Shown: positions 1 through 7,427 of the stretch, one piece after another | Numbering within the stretch: position 1 is the first letter of the stretch | Layout of the letters: every line of letters starts with the position of its first letter | Assembly (NCBI GenBank): GCA_963169045.1 | Contig: CAUJDF010000073.1 | Location: forward strand, 1-64,000 | Length of the DNA stretch: 64,000 bases | Source: Myxococcota bacterium | GTDB taxonomy: Bacteria > Myxococcota_A > Bradymonadia > UBA7976 > UBA1532 | Direction of reading: 5' to 3' | Notes under the pieces: generated by a model | The model's input: the letters and a program-made list of their open reading frames with translations, nothing else | Told to the model about the DNA's origin: nothing | Database searches by the model: none | Translations under genes and position numbers: made by a program

Positions 1-635
1 CCATCCCGCGGCGCCACACCAACCGGCTCGAGTTCGACGACCGGCCGGTCCCGGAGGCGCTCGTCGGCGCGCTGCGCGACGCGGTGGTCGTCGAGGGGGC
101 GCGCTTCGTGCCGCTCGTCGACCTGGCCGCCAAGCGGCAGCTCGCGGCGCTCATCGCCGACGGCGACCGCGCGCAGGCCGCCGATCCCGCGTTCCGGCAG
201 GAGCTCGCGAGCTGGCTGCACCCGAACCGGAGCGACAGCCGCGACGGCATGCCGGGGTATGCGTTCGGCCACGGGGACCTCGCGTCCTACGCGGGGCCCA
301 TCCTCGTGCGCACCTTCGACTGGGGCAACGGCCAGGCCGCCGCCGACAGCGCGCTCGCCGAGTGCTCCCCGGCGCTGGCGATCATCGGCACCGACGGCGA
401 CAACCCGCTCGACTGGCTGCACGTCGGCCAGGCGCTCGACCGCATGCTCCTGCACGCCTGCAGCGAGAACCTGTCGGTCTCGTACCTCAACCAGCCGGTC
501 GAGGTGCCCGCCCTGCGCGCCCGGCTCACGGAGCTGTGGCCGCTGGCCGGCCGCCCGCAGCTCGTGGTGCGCCTCGGCTACGGACCGCCCGTGCCGGGCA
601 CCCCGCGGCGCCCCGTGGACGACGTCCTCATGTAG
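1..635 (+). CDS. Acg-family nitroreductase-like FMN oxidoreductase, 3' part
   Basis: This is the C-terminal part of a protein whose start lies before the window. The frame is open from base 3 and ends at TAG 633-635, giving about 210 residues. Near the visible beginning it has the RRHTNR segment typical of the Acg/Rv3131-type branch of the nitroreductase superfamily. Later come a GHGDLASYAGP-type segment, a stretch mentioning D and N residues near DNPLDWLHVGQAL, and SYLNQPVE followed by PQLVVRLGYG, all familiar from this family. Such proteins bind FMN; in mycobacteria they are stress-associated, and their reaction is often unknown. No regulator or partner is visible because the upstream region is missing. 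The assignment to the family is fairly sure, but no substrate can be proposed. The next gene begins about 40 bp downstream on the same strand, so the two may be co-transcribed. Confidence 0.8.
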   Translation, partial: IPRRHTNRLEFDDRPVPEALVGALRDAVVVEGARFVPLVDLAAKRQLAALIADGDRAQAADPAFRQELASWLHPNRSDSRDGMPGYAFGHGDLASYAGPILVRTFDWGNGQAAADSALAECSPALAIIGTDGDNPLDWLHVGQALDRMLLHACSENLSVSYLNQPVEVPALRARLTELWPLAGRPQLVVRLGYGPPVPGTPRRPVDDVLM

Positions 636-673
636 AGGAATACCCCTGTCGTTCTGCGCCGTTGCGCGTCGGC

Positions 674-1879
674 ATGGCAGTCGTCGCGTTGCTGGTCCTG
701 GCGGGGCTGTTCGCCGCGCCGCCTCCCCATGGTCCGTCGGCGGCGGCCCGCGCCCTCTCCCGCGGCGACTTCGAATCGGCGCTGAGGCTCCCGGCCGGGA
801 GCGCCGAGGAAGCCGCGTACATCCGCGCCCGCGTCGCGCTCGCCGAGGGCCGCACCGGCGACGCGGCCGCGCTCCTGCCGCAGATCGATCCCGACGGCCG
901 CCGCGGTCGCGAGCTCGCCTGGCTCGTGGCCCACGCGCGCCGCGACGGGAAGGCCATCGCCGCGAGCGCCGCCCGCTTCTGCCAGGGCGAGGACCTCACC
1001 GGTCGCTCCTGCGCCGACGCCGAGCTCTACGGCCGCGACCTCGCCGCCGCCAGCGTCACGCTCGAGGCGCCCGGCGACGTGCCGCTCATCGACGGCGCGC
1101 CCTTCCCCGTCGCCGTCGGCCGGATCGGCCCCCTCAAGACCGGCATCATCCTCGACACCGGCGCCAGCCAGACGGTGTTGTCGCGCAAAGCCGCGAAACG
1201 ACTGGGGATCCAGCCCACCGGGGCAGGATTCCCCATCGGCGTCGCCGCCGGGGGCGCCGCGGTGACCGCCAACCTCGCCATCCTGCCGGCGCTGCGGATC
1301 GGCCCGGTCACCGTGCGCCACCTGCCGGTGCTCGTGATGGACCTGCCCGATCTCGACGACAAGAGCGTGTCGGTCATCCTCTCGCCGCAGCAGGCGCTCG
1401 ACGGCCTGGTCGTCACGCTCGACTTCCACGAGCAGAGGCTGCGGTTCGCCCACTCGGTCGACCCGCAGACGCTGCGCGAGGCCACGGCGGTGCCCTACCT
1501 GCGCGTGGGCTTCGAGATGGCGGTGCGCGCCAGCGTCGGCGCCGCGAAGCACGCGCTGTTCGTCGTCGACACGGGCATGTCGTGGAGTTACGCCCTGGCG
1601 CGGAGCTATGCCGCGGCGCTCGGACTCGGCGCCGGGCCCGCAGCCACCGTCCAGGGCGCCGGCGCCGGCGCCGCCACCTCCCTGCTTGAGGCCCGACCCG
1701 TCCTGCTGGGCTCCCTGAAGCTCGAACCCACGATGGCCGGCGTGCTCGCCGAGACCGCCCGCCCCGACTCCATCCAGTTCGCGGGCTTCCTCGGCAACGG
1801 GCTCTGGTCGAAGGGCGTGCTCACCATCGACACCGTCGGCCGCCGCCTGCTCCTCCGCCTCGCCCGGCGCGCCCCCTGA
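674..1879 (+). CDS. Exported two-lobed retropepsin-like aspartic protease
   Basis: A 401-residue protein starting at ATG 674; a TTG at 662 in the same frame is an alternative. The N-terminus is hydrophobic (residues 1-15) and resembles a signal peptide or anchor. Residues 25-110 form an Ala-rich helical, TPR-like stretch. Two separate aspartic protease signatures follow: DTGAS at D161 after hydrophobic IIL, and DTGMS at D299 after FVV. Retropepsin-like bacterial proteases normally carry one DTG and dimerise. Here two copies lie about 138 residues apart in one chain, as in pepsin. The second lobe has W after DTGMS, so its flap and activity are uncertain. Likely place of action is the periplasm or cell surface. 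Substrate is unknown. It lies 38 bp after the nitroreductase gene. Confidence 0.8.
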   Translation: MAVVALLVLAGLFAAPPPHGPSAAARALSRGDFESALRLPAGSAEEAAYIRARVALAEGRTGDAAALLPQIDPDGRRGRELAWLVAHARRDGKAIAASAARFCQGEDLTGRSCADAELYGRDLAAASVTLEAPGDVPLIDGAPFPVAVGRIGPLKTGIILDTGASQTVLSRKAAKRLGIQPTGAGFPIGVAAGGAAVTANLAILPALRIGPVTVRHLPVLVMDLPDLDDKSVSVILSPQQALDGLVVTLDFHEQRLRFAHSVDPQTLREATAVPYLRVGFEMAVRASVGAAKHALFVVDTGMSWSYALARSYAAALGLGAGPAATVQGAGAGAATSLLEARPVLLGSLKLEPTMAGVLAETARPDSIQFAGFLGNGLWSKGVLTIDTVGRRLLLRLARRAP

Positions 1880-1890
1880 TCCTTCCCCGC

Positions 1891-1907
1891 TGGCACGCCC
1901 ACTGCAA
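1891..1907 (+). promoter_or_regulatory. Candidate sigma-54 (-24/-12) promoter
   Basis: The sequence TGGCAC (1891-1896), five bases, then CTGCAA (1902-1907) matches the sigma-54 consensus TGGCAC-N5-TTGCA with one mismatch in the -12 element. The invariant GG and GC are exactly ten bases apart. Transcription would begin near 1917, leaving a leader of about 54 bases before ATG 1971. Sigma-54 promoters with enhancer-binding proteins are heavily used in myxobacteria. No enhancer site was identified, because the upstream bases are coding. Confidence 0.55.
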
Positions 1908-1970
1908 TTCCCTCCCACGGCGGTTCCGGGGCAGTTGGGGCCAACGGCTTTGGATCGACGAGGTGCGGTG

Positions 1971-3026
1971 ATGAAGCTCAGCAAGTTCCTGTTCACCACG
2001 CTCCTGGCCGGCCTCGCGCTCGCGGCGTCCGCGGGTTGCCAGGGCCGCGACGAGGGTGGAGGCACGGCCGGCGACACCGTGCGGCAGGGCGCCGAGAACC
2101 TGCGGCAGGGCGGCGAGGAGGTGAAGCAGGGCGTCGAGGAGGCGCAGCAGCGCCTCGAGACGGCGCAGAACGAGCAGCAGGAGGCCATCGAGAAGCAGCA
2201 GGAAGCCCGGGAGGAGATCCAGGGCGCCCGGGAGGACCAGCAGCAGGCGCAGCAGGAGGCCCAGCAGGCCCGCCAGGAGGCGATGCAGCAGGAGCAGCAG
2301 GCGCGCCAGGAGCTCCAGCAGGCCGGGCAGCAGGGCGAGCAGGCGCAGCAGCAGCAGCAGGCCGCACAGCGCGAGCTGGATCAATCCCAGCAACAGGCGC
2401 AGCAGCAGCAGGCCCAGGCGGCGCAGCAGCAGCAGGCCCAGGCGGCGCAGCAGCCGCCGGCCCAGGCGGCGCAGCAGCCGCCGGCCCAGGCGGGGCAGCC
2501 GCCGGCGGCCCAGGCGGGGCAGCAGCAGCTCCCGGCGCAGGCCCAGGCGGGGCAGATCCAGGGCACCGTCGAGAACATCGATGTGCCGGGTGGCCGCCTG
2601 ACGGTGCGCAGCGGCGAGCAGACGGTGACGCTGCACGCGGTGCCGACGGTGCTCGGCAACTACAAGCAGGGCGAGACCGCCAACCTCGCCTACGAGAGCT
2701 TCGGCGGCGAGTACTGGATCAGCGAGCAGGTCGGCGCCGGCCCGAGCGCGAACCTCGCCGACCAGTACAGCATGGCCGGCACCGTGACCGGGACCATCAG
2801 CCAGCTCGACCGGAACGCGGGCATCCTCGTGGTGCGCGGGACGCAGTACTCGGCGCACCCCGACCTGCTGCAGAACCTGACGCCGGGCCAGTTCGTGAGC
2901 CTCAGCTACGCCAACGTGCAGGGGAAGAACTGGGTCGCCGACATCCAGCAGCAGGCGGGCGAGCAGCCGGGTGGCGGCGCCCTGCCGCCGACCGATCTGC
3001 AGCAGCCGCAGCCGGACATGCGCTGA
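1971..3026 (+). CDS. Gln-rich coiled-coil lipoprotein
   Basis: A 351-residue protein starting at ATG 1971. A signal peptide of about 22 residues ends in a lipobox (ALAASAGC, Cys23), so the mature protein is probably a lipid-anchored envelope protein. Residues 35-140 are almost entirely Gln, Glu, Ala and Arg with heptad-like spacing, predicting a long coiled coil. Residues 140-200 are short repeats of Gln/Ala/Pro (QQQAQAAQQPPAQ-like), encoded by CAG-rich DNA around 2395-2530. The C-terminal 150 residues contain two similar beta-rich segments (QGTVENIDVPGGRLTVRSG and TGTISQLDRNAGILVVRG), suggesting a duplicated small beta-barrel or OB-like domain. I do not recognise the family. Possible roles are periplasmic spacer or envelope tether. 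A sigma-54-like promoter precedes it and a hairpin follows it. Confidence 0.8.
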   Translation: MKLSKFLFTTLLAGLALAASAGCQGRDEGGGTAGDTVRQGAENLRQGGEEVKQGVEEAQQRLETAQNEQQEAIEKQQEAREEIQGAREDQQQAQQEAQQARQEAMQQEQQARQELQQAGQQGEQAQQQQQAAQRELDQSQQQAQQQQAQAAQQQQAQAAQQPPAQAAQQPPAQAGQPPAAQAGQQQLPAQAQAGQIQGTVENIDVPGGRLTVRSGEQTVTLHAVPTVLGNYKQGETANLAYESFGGEYWISEQVGAGPSANLADQYSMAGTVTGTISQLDRNAGILVVRGTQYSAHPDLLQNLTPGQFVSLSYANVQGKNWVADIQQQAGEQPGGGALPPTDLQQPQPDMR

Positions 3027-3063
3027 CGGCGGACCCGGATCTCCCGATCCGGGCGGCGGTCAG
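3023..3063. terminator. Hairpin between convergent genes
   Basis: CCCGGATC (3034-3041) and GATCCGGG (3046-3053) form a perfect 8-bp stem around the loop TCCC, and CTGAC (3023-3027) pairs with GTCAG (3059-3063) outside it. The structure covers the stop codons of both convergent genes. There is no T-tract, so an intrinsic terminator is likely but unproven. Confidence 0.5.
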
Positions 3064-3446
3064 GGGATCATGACGGTGAACTGCCCCGGCAGCGCGGGCT
3101 TGATCATGCCGCCCCAGATGCACATGAGCATCGAGGAGTCGTTGAGCGCCGGCATGTTCGCGATGAGCACGGTCGGCGCGCCGGGGACCCAGGGCGCCGG
3201 GGTGTTGGGCACACAGGGCATCGGCGTCAGAACGCCCATCGCCGCCGCCGTGGCCGCCGCCACCGTGGGGTTGGCCAGCGACATGCACACGCCGAAGGGC
3301 GCCACGTTCATCATGGGTTTGTTGTCCATGATGTTCGCGGCCGGGCTGCCCGTGAGCACCTTGTTGAGCGGCAGGACGTTCAGCGTGCCGGGGGCGGCGC
3401 CGAACGTGCAGGTGAGCATGGCGCCGCCGCAGACCTGAAAACCCAT
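3060..3446 (-). CDS. PAAR-like (DUF4280/DUF4150-type) spike-tip protein
   Basis: A 128-residue protein from ATG 3446 to TGA at 3060. It has the family layout: a CGGAMLTCTFG start, then an LNVL segment, a DNKPMMNVAPFGVC motif, SLANP, a PCVPNTPAPW segment and a C-terminal CIWGG motif followed by a G-x-F-T-V strand. Such proteins fold like a PAAR tip and sharpen the VgrG trimer of type VI secretion or related contractile systems, often carrying or recruiting an effector. No effector domain is fused here. The ATG lies one base after the stop codon of the MORN-repeat gene, so the three genes VgrG, MORN protein and tip are very probably one operon. Sheath, tube and baseplate genes are not in the window. 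Confidence 0.88.
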   Translation of the reverse strand: MGFQVCGGAMLTCTFGAAPGTLNVLPLNKVLTGSPAANIMDNKPMMNVAPFGVCMSLANPTVAAATAAAMGVLTPMPCVPNTPAPWVPGAPTVLIANMPALNDSSMLMCIWGGMIKPALPGQFTVMIP

Positions 3447-3447
3447 C

Positions 3448-4881
3448 TCAGCCCTTCAGCTTCTTGATCATCTTCTGGACGGCGCCGGGCTCCTTCGAGC
3501 CGATGGGATCGCCCTTCTCGTCGAAGCGCTGGATCTGACCCTTGCGGCGCCCCTCGCGGAAGACGGCCTTGTCGGCCATCTCGCCGTTCTCGTGGTAGCC
3601 GATCGACTCGCCTTCCTGCAGGTCGTTGACGTAGGTCTCCTCGCGCTTGACGACGCCGCTCTCGTGGTACTCGACCGCCGGCCCCATCTGCTTGCCGAAC
3701 ATGTAGTTGGCCACACGCATCGGCTTCTCTTCGGGGTAGTAGTCGGTGAGCTCGCCGTGGAGCTGGCCCTCGAAGTACGCGCAGGTGCGCACGAGCTGAC
3801 CGGCCTTGTCGTAGAACTTCGCCGGCCCGTGCAGCTTGCCCGCCTTGTAGTTGCACTCCTGGGCGATGTTCTCCTTGTCGTCGTACGTCGTCGAGGGCCC
3901 CTCGGGGATGCCGTTCGCGTAGGTCATCTTCATCAGGAGGCGGCCCTCCTGATAGAAGAACGCCTCGCCGTCGAGGACGCCGTCCTTGAAGTTGACGTCC
4001 TGCAGGCGCCGCCCCTCGGCGTCGTACATCTGCGCGCGGCCCTGCAGGCCGCCGTCGAGGTAGTCGACCTCCTGCAGCAGGTTGCCCCGGCTGTCGTAGG
4101 TGCGCAGCGGGCCCTGCAGCTTGCCCTCGACGAAGATGCCCTGGGTGACGACGTTTCCGTGGTCGTCGAACGTCTCGGTGACGCCGTGGAGCTGGCCGCC
4201 GTGCCGCTCGTGGAGGGCGACGCGCCCGCCGTCGGCGTAGGTGTCCTCGGCGACGCTGGGCTGGGGCGGCGGCTCGGCCTCCGGGGCCTCCCCGTCGTCG
4301 TCCCCCTCCGCGTCGGCGAGCGCGCCCTGGGCGTCCTTCGCCGTGCCCTTGGCCCCCGCCGCGGCGGCGTCCTTCGCCGCGCCCTCGGCCCCCTGGGCCT
4401 TGGCGCCGGCTTCCGCCGCGTTGGCCTTCACGCCGGCCATCATCGCCTTGGCGTCGGCGAGCGCGCTCCCCTCGCCTTCGGCCGCCGGCGGCGCCGCCGC
4501 GGGCTCGGCGGGCTTCTGCGACGCCTTCGCCGCGGCCACGCCCGCCGCCGCGCCGGTCGCGCCGGCGGCGATCGCCGCCGCCACGAGCTTGCGCACCACG
4601 TCGGGCGGCAACGGCACGCCGGTGGGCACGAAGTGCCGACCCGCCAGGCTCTCGACCTTGCTCTTCGCGTCCTGCGCGTTGAACAAGCCCTTGATCTGGT
4701 TGATCTTGCCCTCGGCCACCCGCGCCTTGCTCATCGCGTCGGCGGCGGTCTTGTTGCGCCCGAGCAGCTGCTCGGCCTTCATCTTCGCGGCGTCGTCCGC
4801 GTTGTTCGCGAGCGACTGCGCCTCGCGCGCCTTCGCGGCCGCCCCCTTCGCCTTGTCGCTTGCGGTCTTTGCGTCGGCCAT
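3448..4881 (-). CDS. MORN/YwqK-type repeat protein of the VgrG cassette
   Basis: A 477-residue protein. Its ATG (4881) shares one base with the VgrG stop codon (TGATG), which fixes the start. Residues 1-210 are rich in Ala and Lys, with coiled-coil character (1-80), a hydrophobic Ala/Gly stretch at about 98-118 that might cross or insert into a membrane, and an acidic Pro-rich linker near 190-210. Residues 226-460 hold about ten repeats of 22-24 residues with a G-x-L-x-G...YD..G pattern, the MORN-variant repeat of YwqK-type antitoxins. It ends in a Lys-rich tail. It could be an effector, a chaperone loading the effector, or an immunity-like protein. The position between spike and tip favours a secreted cargo or adaptor. 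No catalytic motif was recognised. Confidence 0.8.
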   Translation of the reverse strand: MADAKTASDKAKGAAAKAREAQSLANNADDAAKMKAEQLLGRNKTAADAMSKARVAEGKINQIKGLFNAQDAKSKVESLAGRHFVPTGVPLPPDVVRKLVAAAIAAGATGAAAGVAAAKASQKPAEPAAAPPAAEGEGSALADAKAMMAGVKANAAEAGAKAQGAEGAAKDAAAAGAKGTAKDAQGALADAEGDDDGEAPEAEPPPQPSVAEDTYADGGRVALHERHGGQLHGVTETFDDHGNVVTQGIFVEGKLQGPLRTYDSRGNLLQEVDYLDGGLQGRAQMYDAEGRRLQDVNFKDGVLDGEAFFYQEGRLLMKMTYANGIPEGPSTTYDDKENIAQECNYKAGKLHGPAKFYDKAGQLVRTCAYFEGQLHGELTDYYPEEKPMRVANYMFGKQMGPAVEYHESGVVKREETYVNDLQEGESIGYHENGEMADKAVFREGRRKGQIQRFDEKGDPIGSKEPGAVQKMIKKLKG

Positions 4882-6881
4882 CAGTTGATCTTCACCATGG
4901 CGCCCTTGACGCTGAGGATGGCGCCGGCTTCGACGGCGCCCATCGCCCCCGCCTTGTGGGCCATCTGGACGCCGGCCTCGGTCTTGAGGTTCACGCCCGC
5001 CTTGGCTTCCCAGTTCGTGCCGGCCTTGGACTTGAAGTCGGTCCCGGACTCGAGCGCGAAGCTGGTGCCGGCCTTGCCGGCGACGCTCTGGCCGGCCTTG
5101 AAGGTGATCTTGCCGGTCACCTCGATGGTGAGGTTGCCCTTCACCTTGAGCGTGTAGTCGCCCTTCACGTCGTGCTTGAAGTTCGCGCCGTCGATGTGGG
5201 TCTCGTCGCCCTTCACCTCGACCTTGCGCGTGCCCTTCACGAAGTGGAGCTCGTTGCCCTTGTTGACCTTGACGGTCCGGTTGCCCTTTTCGACGATCAG
5301 CGTCTCGTCGGACTCCTTGATCGTCGTCTTGCGGCTGTTCTTGATCGTGATGATCTCGTCGTGGAGCGTGTTCCGCGTGAGATCGTTCTTGATCAGGACC
5401 TTCATGTCCTTCTGGGCCTGAAGGTAGATCTCCTCGTTGCCCTTCTTGTCCTCGAAGCGCAGCTCGTTGAAGTCGTTGGCGCCGCCCTTCGTGGTCGACT
5501 TCGTCTTGACCGTGCTCTTGGTCATGTCGCCGGGCAGCGAGTAGGGCACGACCTGCTCGGCGTTGTAGACGGCGCCGGTCACGAGCGGGCGGTCGGGATC
5601 GCCGTCGAGGAAGGTGACGACGACCTCCTGGCCGATGCGCGGGAGGAAGAAGGCGCCCCAGCCCTTGCCGGCCCAGCCCTGGCTGACGCGCACCCAGCAC
5701 GAGGACTTGTCGTCCTTCTTGCCGAGCCGGTCCCAGTGGAACTGGACTTTGATGCGCCCGTACTTGTCGGTGAAGATCTCCTCGCCCGCCTTGCCGACGA
5801 CGAGCGCCGTCTGCGCGCCGACGATGCGCGGCCGGCGCGTCCGCGGCACCGGACGGTACGCCTTGTCGCTCGGGAAGGCCTCGAAGGTGTTCGAGTAGCG
5901 ATAGCCCGAGCCCTGGTGCGAGACCCAGCGCAGGACGTACTCGCCGTTGAGGTCGTCGCGCACGTGCTCGGCGACCTCGAACTTGTAGCCGGAGCGGAAC
6001 GGGCGCACCCCGCTCTGGCCCTTGACCAGCTTGCCCTCGAGCTCATGGGCCTCGATGCGCAGCTTGACGCGGGCCTCGCCGTCGCCCTTGACGCGGTATC
6101 CGCCGGGATACTCGTAGACCTGGCGCTTGGGCTCCTCGCCGTCGACCTTCGTCTTGAGGTCGTTCGACGGCGTCTCGAAGTAGTAGTCGGTCATGGCGTA
6201 GCCGCCGACCGTGACCTGCTGCTCGAGCGCCAGTGCGGTGATGACGTCCTCGCCGCCGCCGGCCGTGTCGCCGAGCTTGACGCGGACGGGGTCGAGGCCG
6301 GGCAGCGGCACGAAGTTCGAGGTGTCGTCCGAGAGCACCATCGTGTGCTTCCCGTCCTCGTGCTCGAACCAGTAGTAGATGCCCTCGTCCTCCATCAGCC
6401 GGGAGACGAACTCGAAGTCGGTCTCCTGGTACTGCACGCAGTACTCGCGCGGCTGATAGCTGCCCTTGAGCGAGTCCTTGAAGTCGGCGAAGCCCTTGTC
6501 GCCGAAGACCGCCTTGATGATCTCGGGGACCTTCTTCTCTTGATAGATGCGGCTGTCGGTGCCGAGCGTCAGCAGCCACAGCCACGGCCGGAGCTCGGCG
6601 TAGTAGGTGGTGAATCGCTGGTTGGTGCCGGCCTGGACGAACCGCGAGCAGACGCCGTTGAGGAACTGCTCGCCGCCCTCGTGGCCGATGCTCACGGTCA
6701 TCGGCTGCCCGACGACGGCCGCCAGGTCGAGGTCCGGCTTCTCCGACACCAGCTCGAGCTGATAGTGGAACAGGCCGGAGATGCGGTCTTCTCCGTGGAA
6801 CGACCGCAGCAGGAGGTCGTTTTCGCCGAGCGGCGACTTGACCTTCAGCCAGAAGCCTTGCTGCGTGAAATTCTTCGACAC
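4881..6881 (-). CDS. vgrG: VgrG spike protein (type VI secretion-type)
   Basis: A 666-residue protein. I chose GTG 6881 because AGGGGG lies eight bases upstream and the sequence then begins SKNFTQQGF, as usual for the family; an upstream TTG at 6938 has no such support. The first 380 residues correspond to the gp27-like part (LLLRSFHGEDRISGLFHYQL, then FVQAGTNQRFTTYYAELRPW). An OB-fold gp5-like domain follows (DKYGRIKVQFHWDRLGK, WGAFFLPRIGQEVVVTFLDG, PLVTGAVYNAEQ). The C-terminal 150 residues form repetitive beta-helix strands ending in KVNKGN-, DYTLKVKGN- and AGAILSVKGAMVKIN-like repeats. There is no C-terminal effector extension. It forms the trimeric puncturing spike and is first gene of a three-gene cassette with the MORN protein and PAAR-like tip. 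Confidence 0.95.
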   Translation of the reverse strand: MSKNFTQQGFWLKVKSPLGENDLLLRSFHGEDRISGLFHYQLELVSEKPDLDLAAVVGQPMTVSIGHEGGEQFLNGVCSRFVQAGTNQRFTTYYAELRPWLWLLTLGTDSRIYQEKKVPEIIKAVFGDKGFADFKDSLKGSYQPREYCVQYQETDFEFVSRLMEDEGIYYWFEHEDGKHTMVLSDDTSNFVPLPGLDPVRVKLGDTAGGGEDVITALALEQQVTVGGYAMTDYYFETPSNDLKTKVDGEEPKRQVYEYPGGYRVKGDGEARVKLRIEAHELEGKLVKGQSGVRPFRSGYKFEVAEHVRDDLNGEYVLRWVSHQGSGYRYSNTFEAFPSDKAYRPVPRTRRPRIVGAQTALVVGKAGEEIFTDKYGRIKVQFHWDRLGKKDDKSSCWVRVSQGWAGKGWGAFFLPRIGQEVVVTFLDGDPDRPLVTGAVYNAEQVVPYSLPGDMTKSTVKTKSTTKGGANDFNELRFEDKKGNEEIYLQAQKDMKVLIKNDLTRNTLHDEIITIKNSRKTTIKESDETLIVEKGNRTVKVNKGNELHFVKGTRKVEVKGDETHIDGANFKHDVKGDYTLKVKGNLTIEVTGKITFKAGQSVAGKAGTSFALESGTDFKSKAGTNWEAKAGVNLKTEAGVQMAHKAGAMGAVEAGAILSVKGAMVKIN

Positions 6882-6962
6882 GGCGCCGACCCCCTGCGCA
6901 GCGGAAAGTTGTACCACAGACGGACGACCGCCGGGCAAGTCAACACACCGGCGCCGAGCGCA

Positions 6963-7427
6963 TCACTCGCCGCCGAGCATCTCCTGCGGACCGGCGCGCC
7001 GCCACTCGGCGCCCGTGACCCGCCACTCGCCGTCTTCTTCGGCGAGCTGCCAGTCGAAACGATAGAGGTCCGCGTGGAGATCGGGAATGGCCCCGACGTT
7101 TTCGATGGGGCTCGCCGCCAGGGCGATCACGAGACCGACCTCGGCCTGGCCCGGCGCGGGCACCTTCAGGTCGGCGATGCGCGTCAACGTGTGGACCTGG
7201 CCGTACCGCAGGAAGTGGTAGTTGAGCACGCCGCTCAGCTCGCGCTTGTCCTGCCCGCCGGGCCCGCGAAACCGCTCCGAGACGAACGCCTTGAGCGCGG
7301 AGAGGTCGCCCTCGGCGGCGGCGGCTTCGGCGCGCTTCACCATGTCGCGCACGCGCTCTTCGGGGGTCTCCGGCTTCTTCGAGCAGCCGGCGACGAGCAG
7401 CAGCAGGGCGAGGCAGAGGCGTCTCAT
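6963..7427 (-). CDS. Small lipoprotein, last gene of kinase operon
   Basis: A 154-residue protein starting at ATG 7427, which overlaps the stop codon of the preceding VWA gene as ATGA. Signal peptide MRRLCLALLLLVAGC ends in a lipobox with Cys15. The mature part begins with a charged helix (PEERVRDMVKRAEAAAAEGDLSALKAFVSERF) and continues with alternating strands ending DGEWRVTGAEWRRA. This layout resembles NTF2-like/DUF4878 lipoproteins, which have a cone-shaped fold with a buried ligand pocket. Function is unknown. Its coupling to the kinase, TPR and VWA genes suggests an envelope role tied to that signalling unit. Confidence 0.8.
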   Translation of the reverse strand: MRRLCLALLLLVAGCSKKPETPEERVRDMVKRAEAAAAEGDLSALKAFVSERFRGPGGQDKRELSGVLNYHFLRYGQVHTLTRIADLKVPAPGQAEVGLVIALAASPIENVGAIPDLHADLYRFDWQLAEEDGEWRVTGAEWRRAGPQEMLGGE

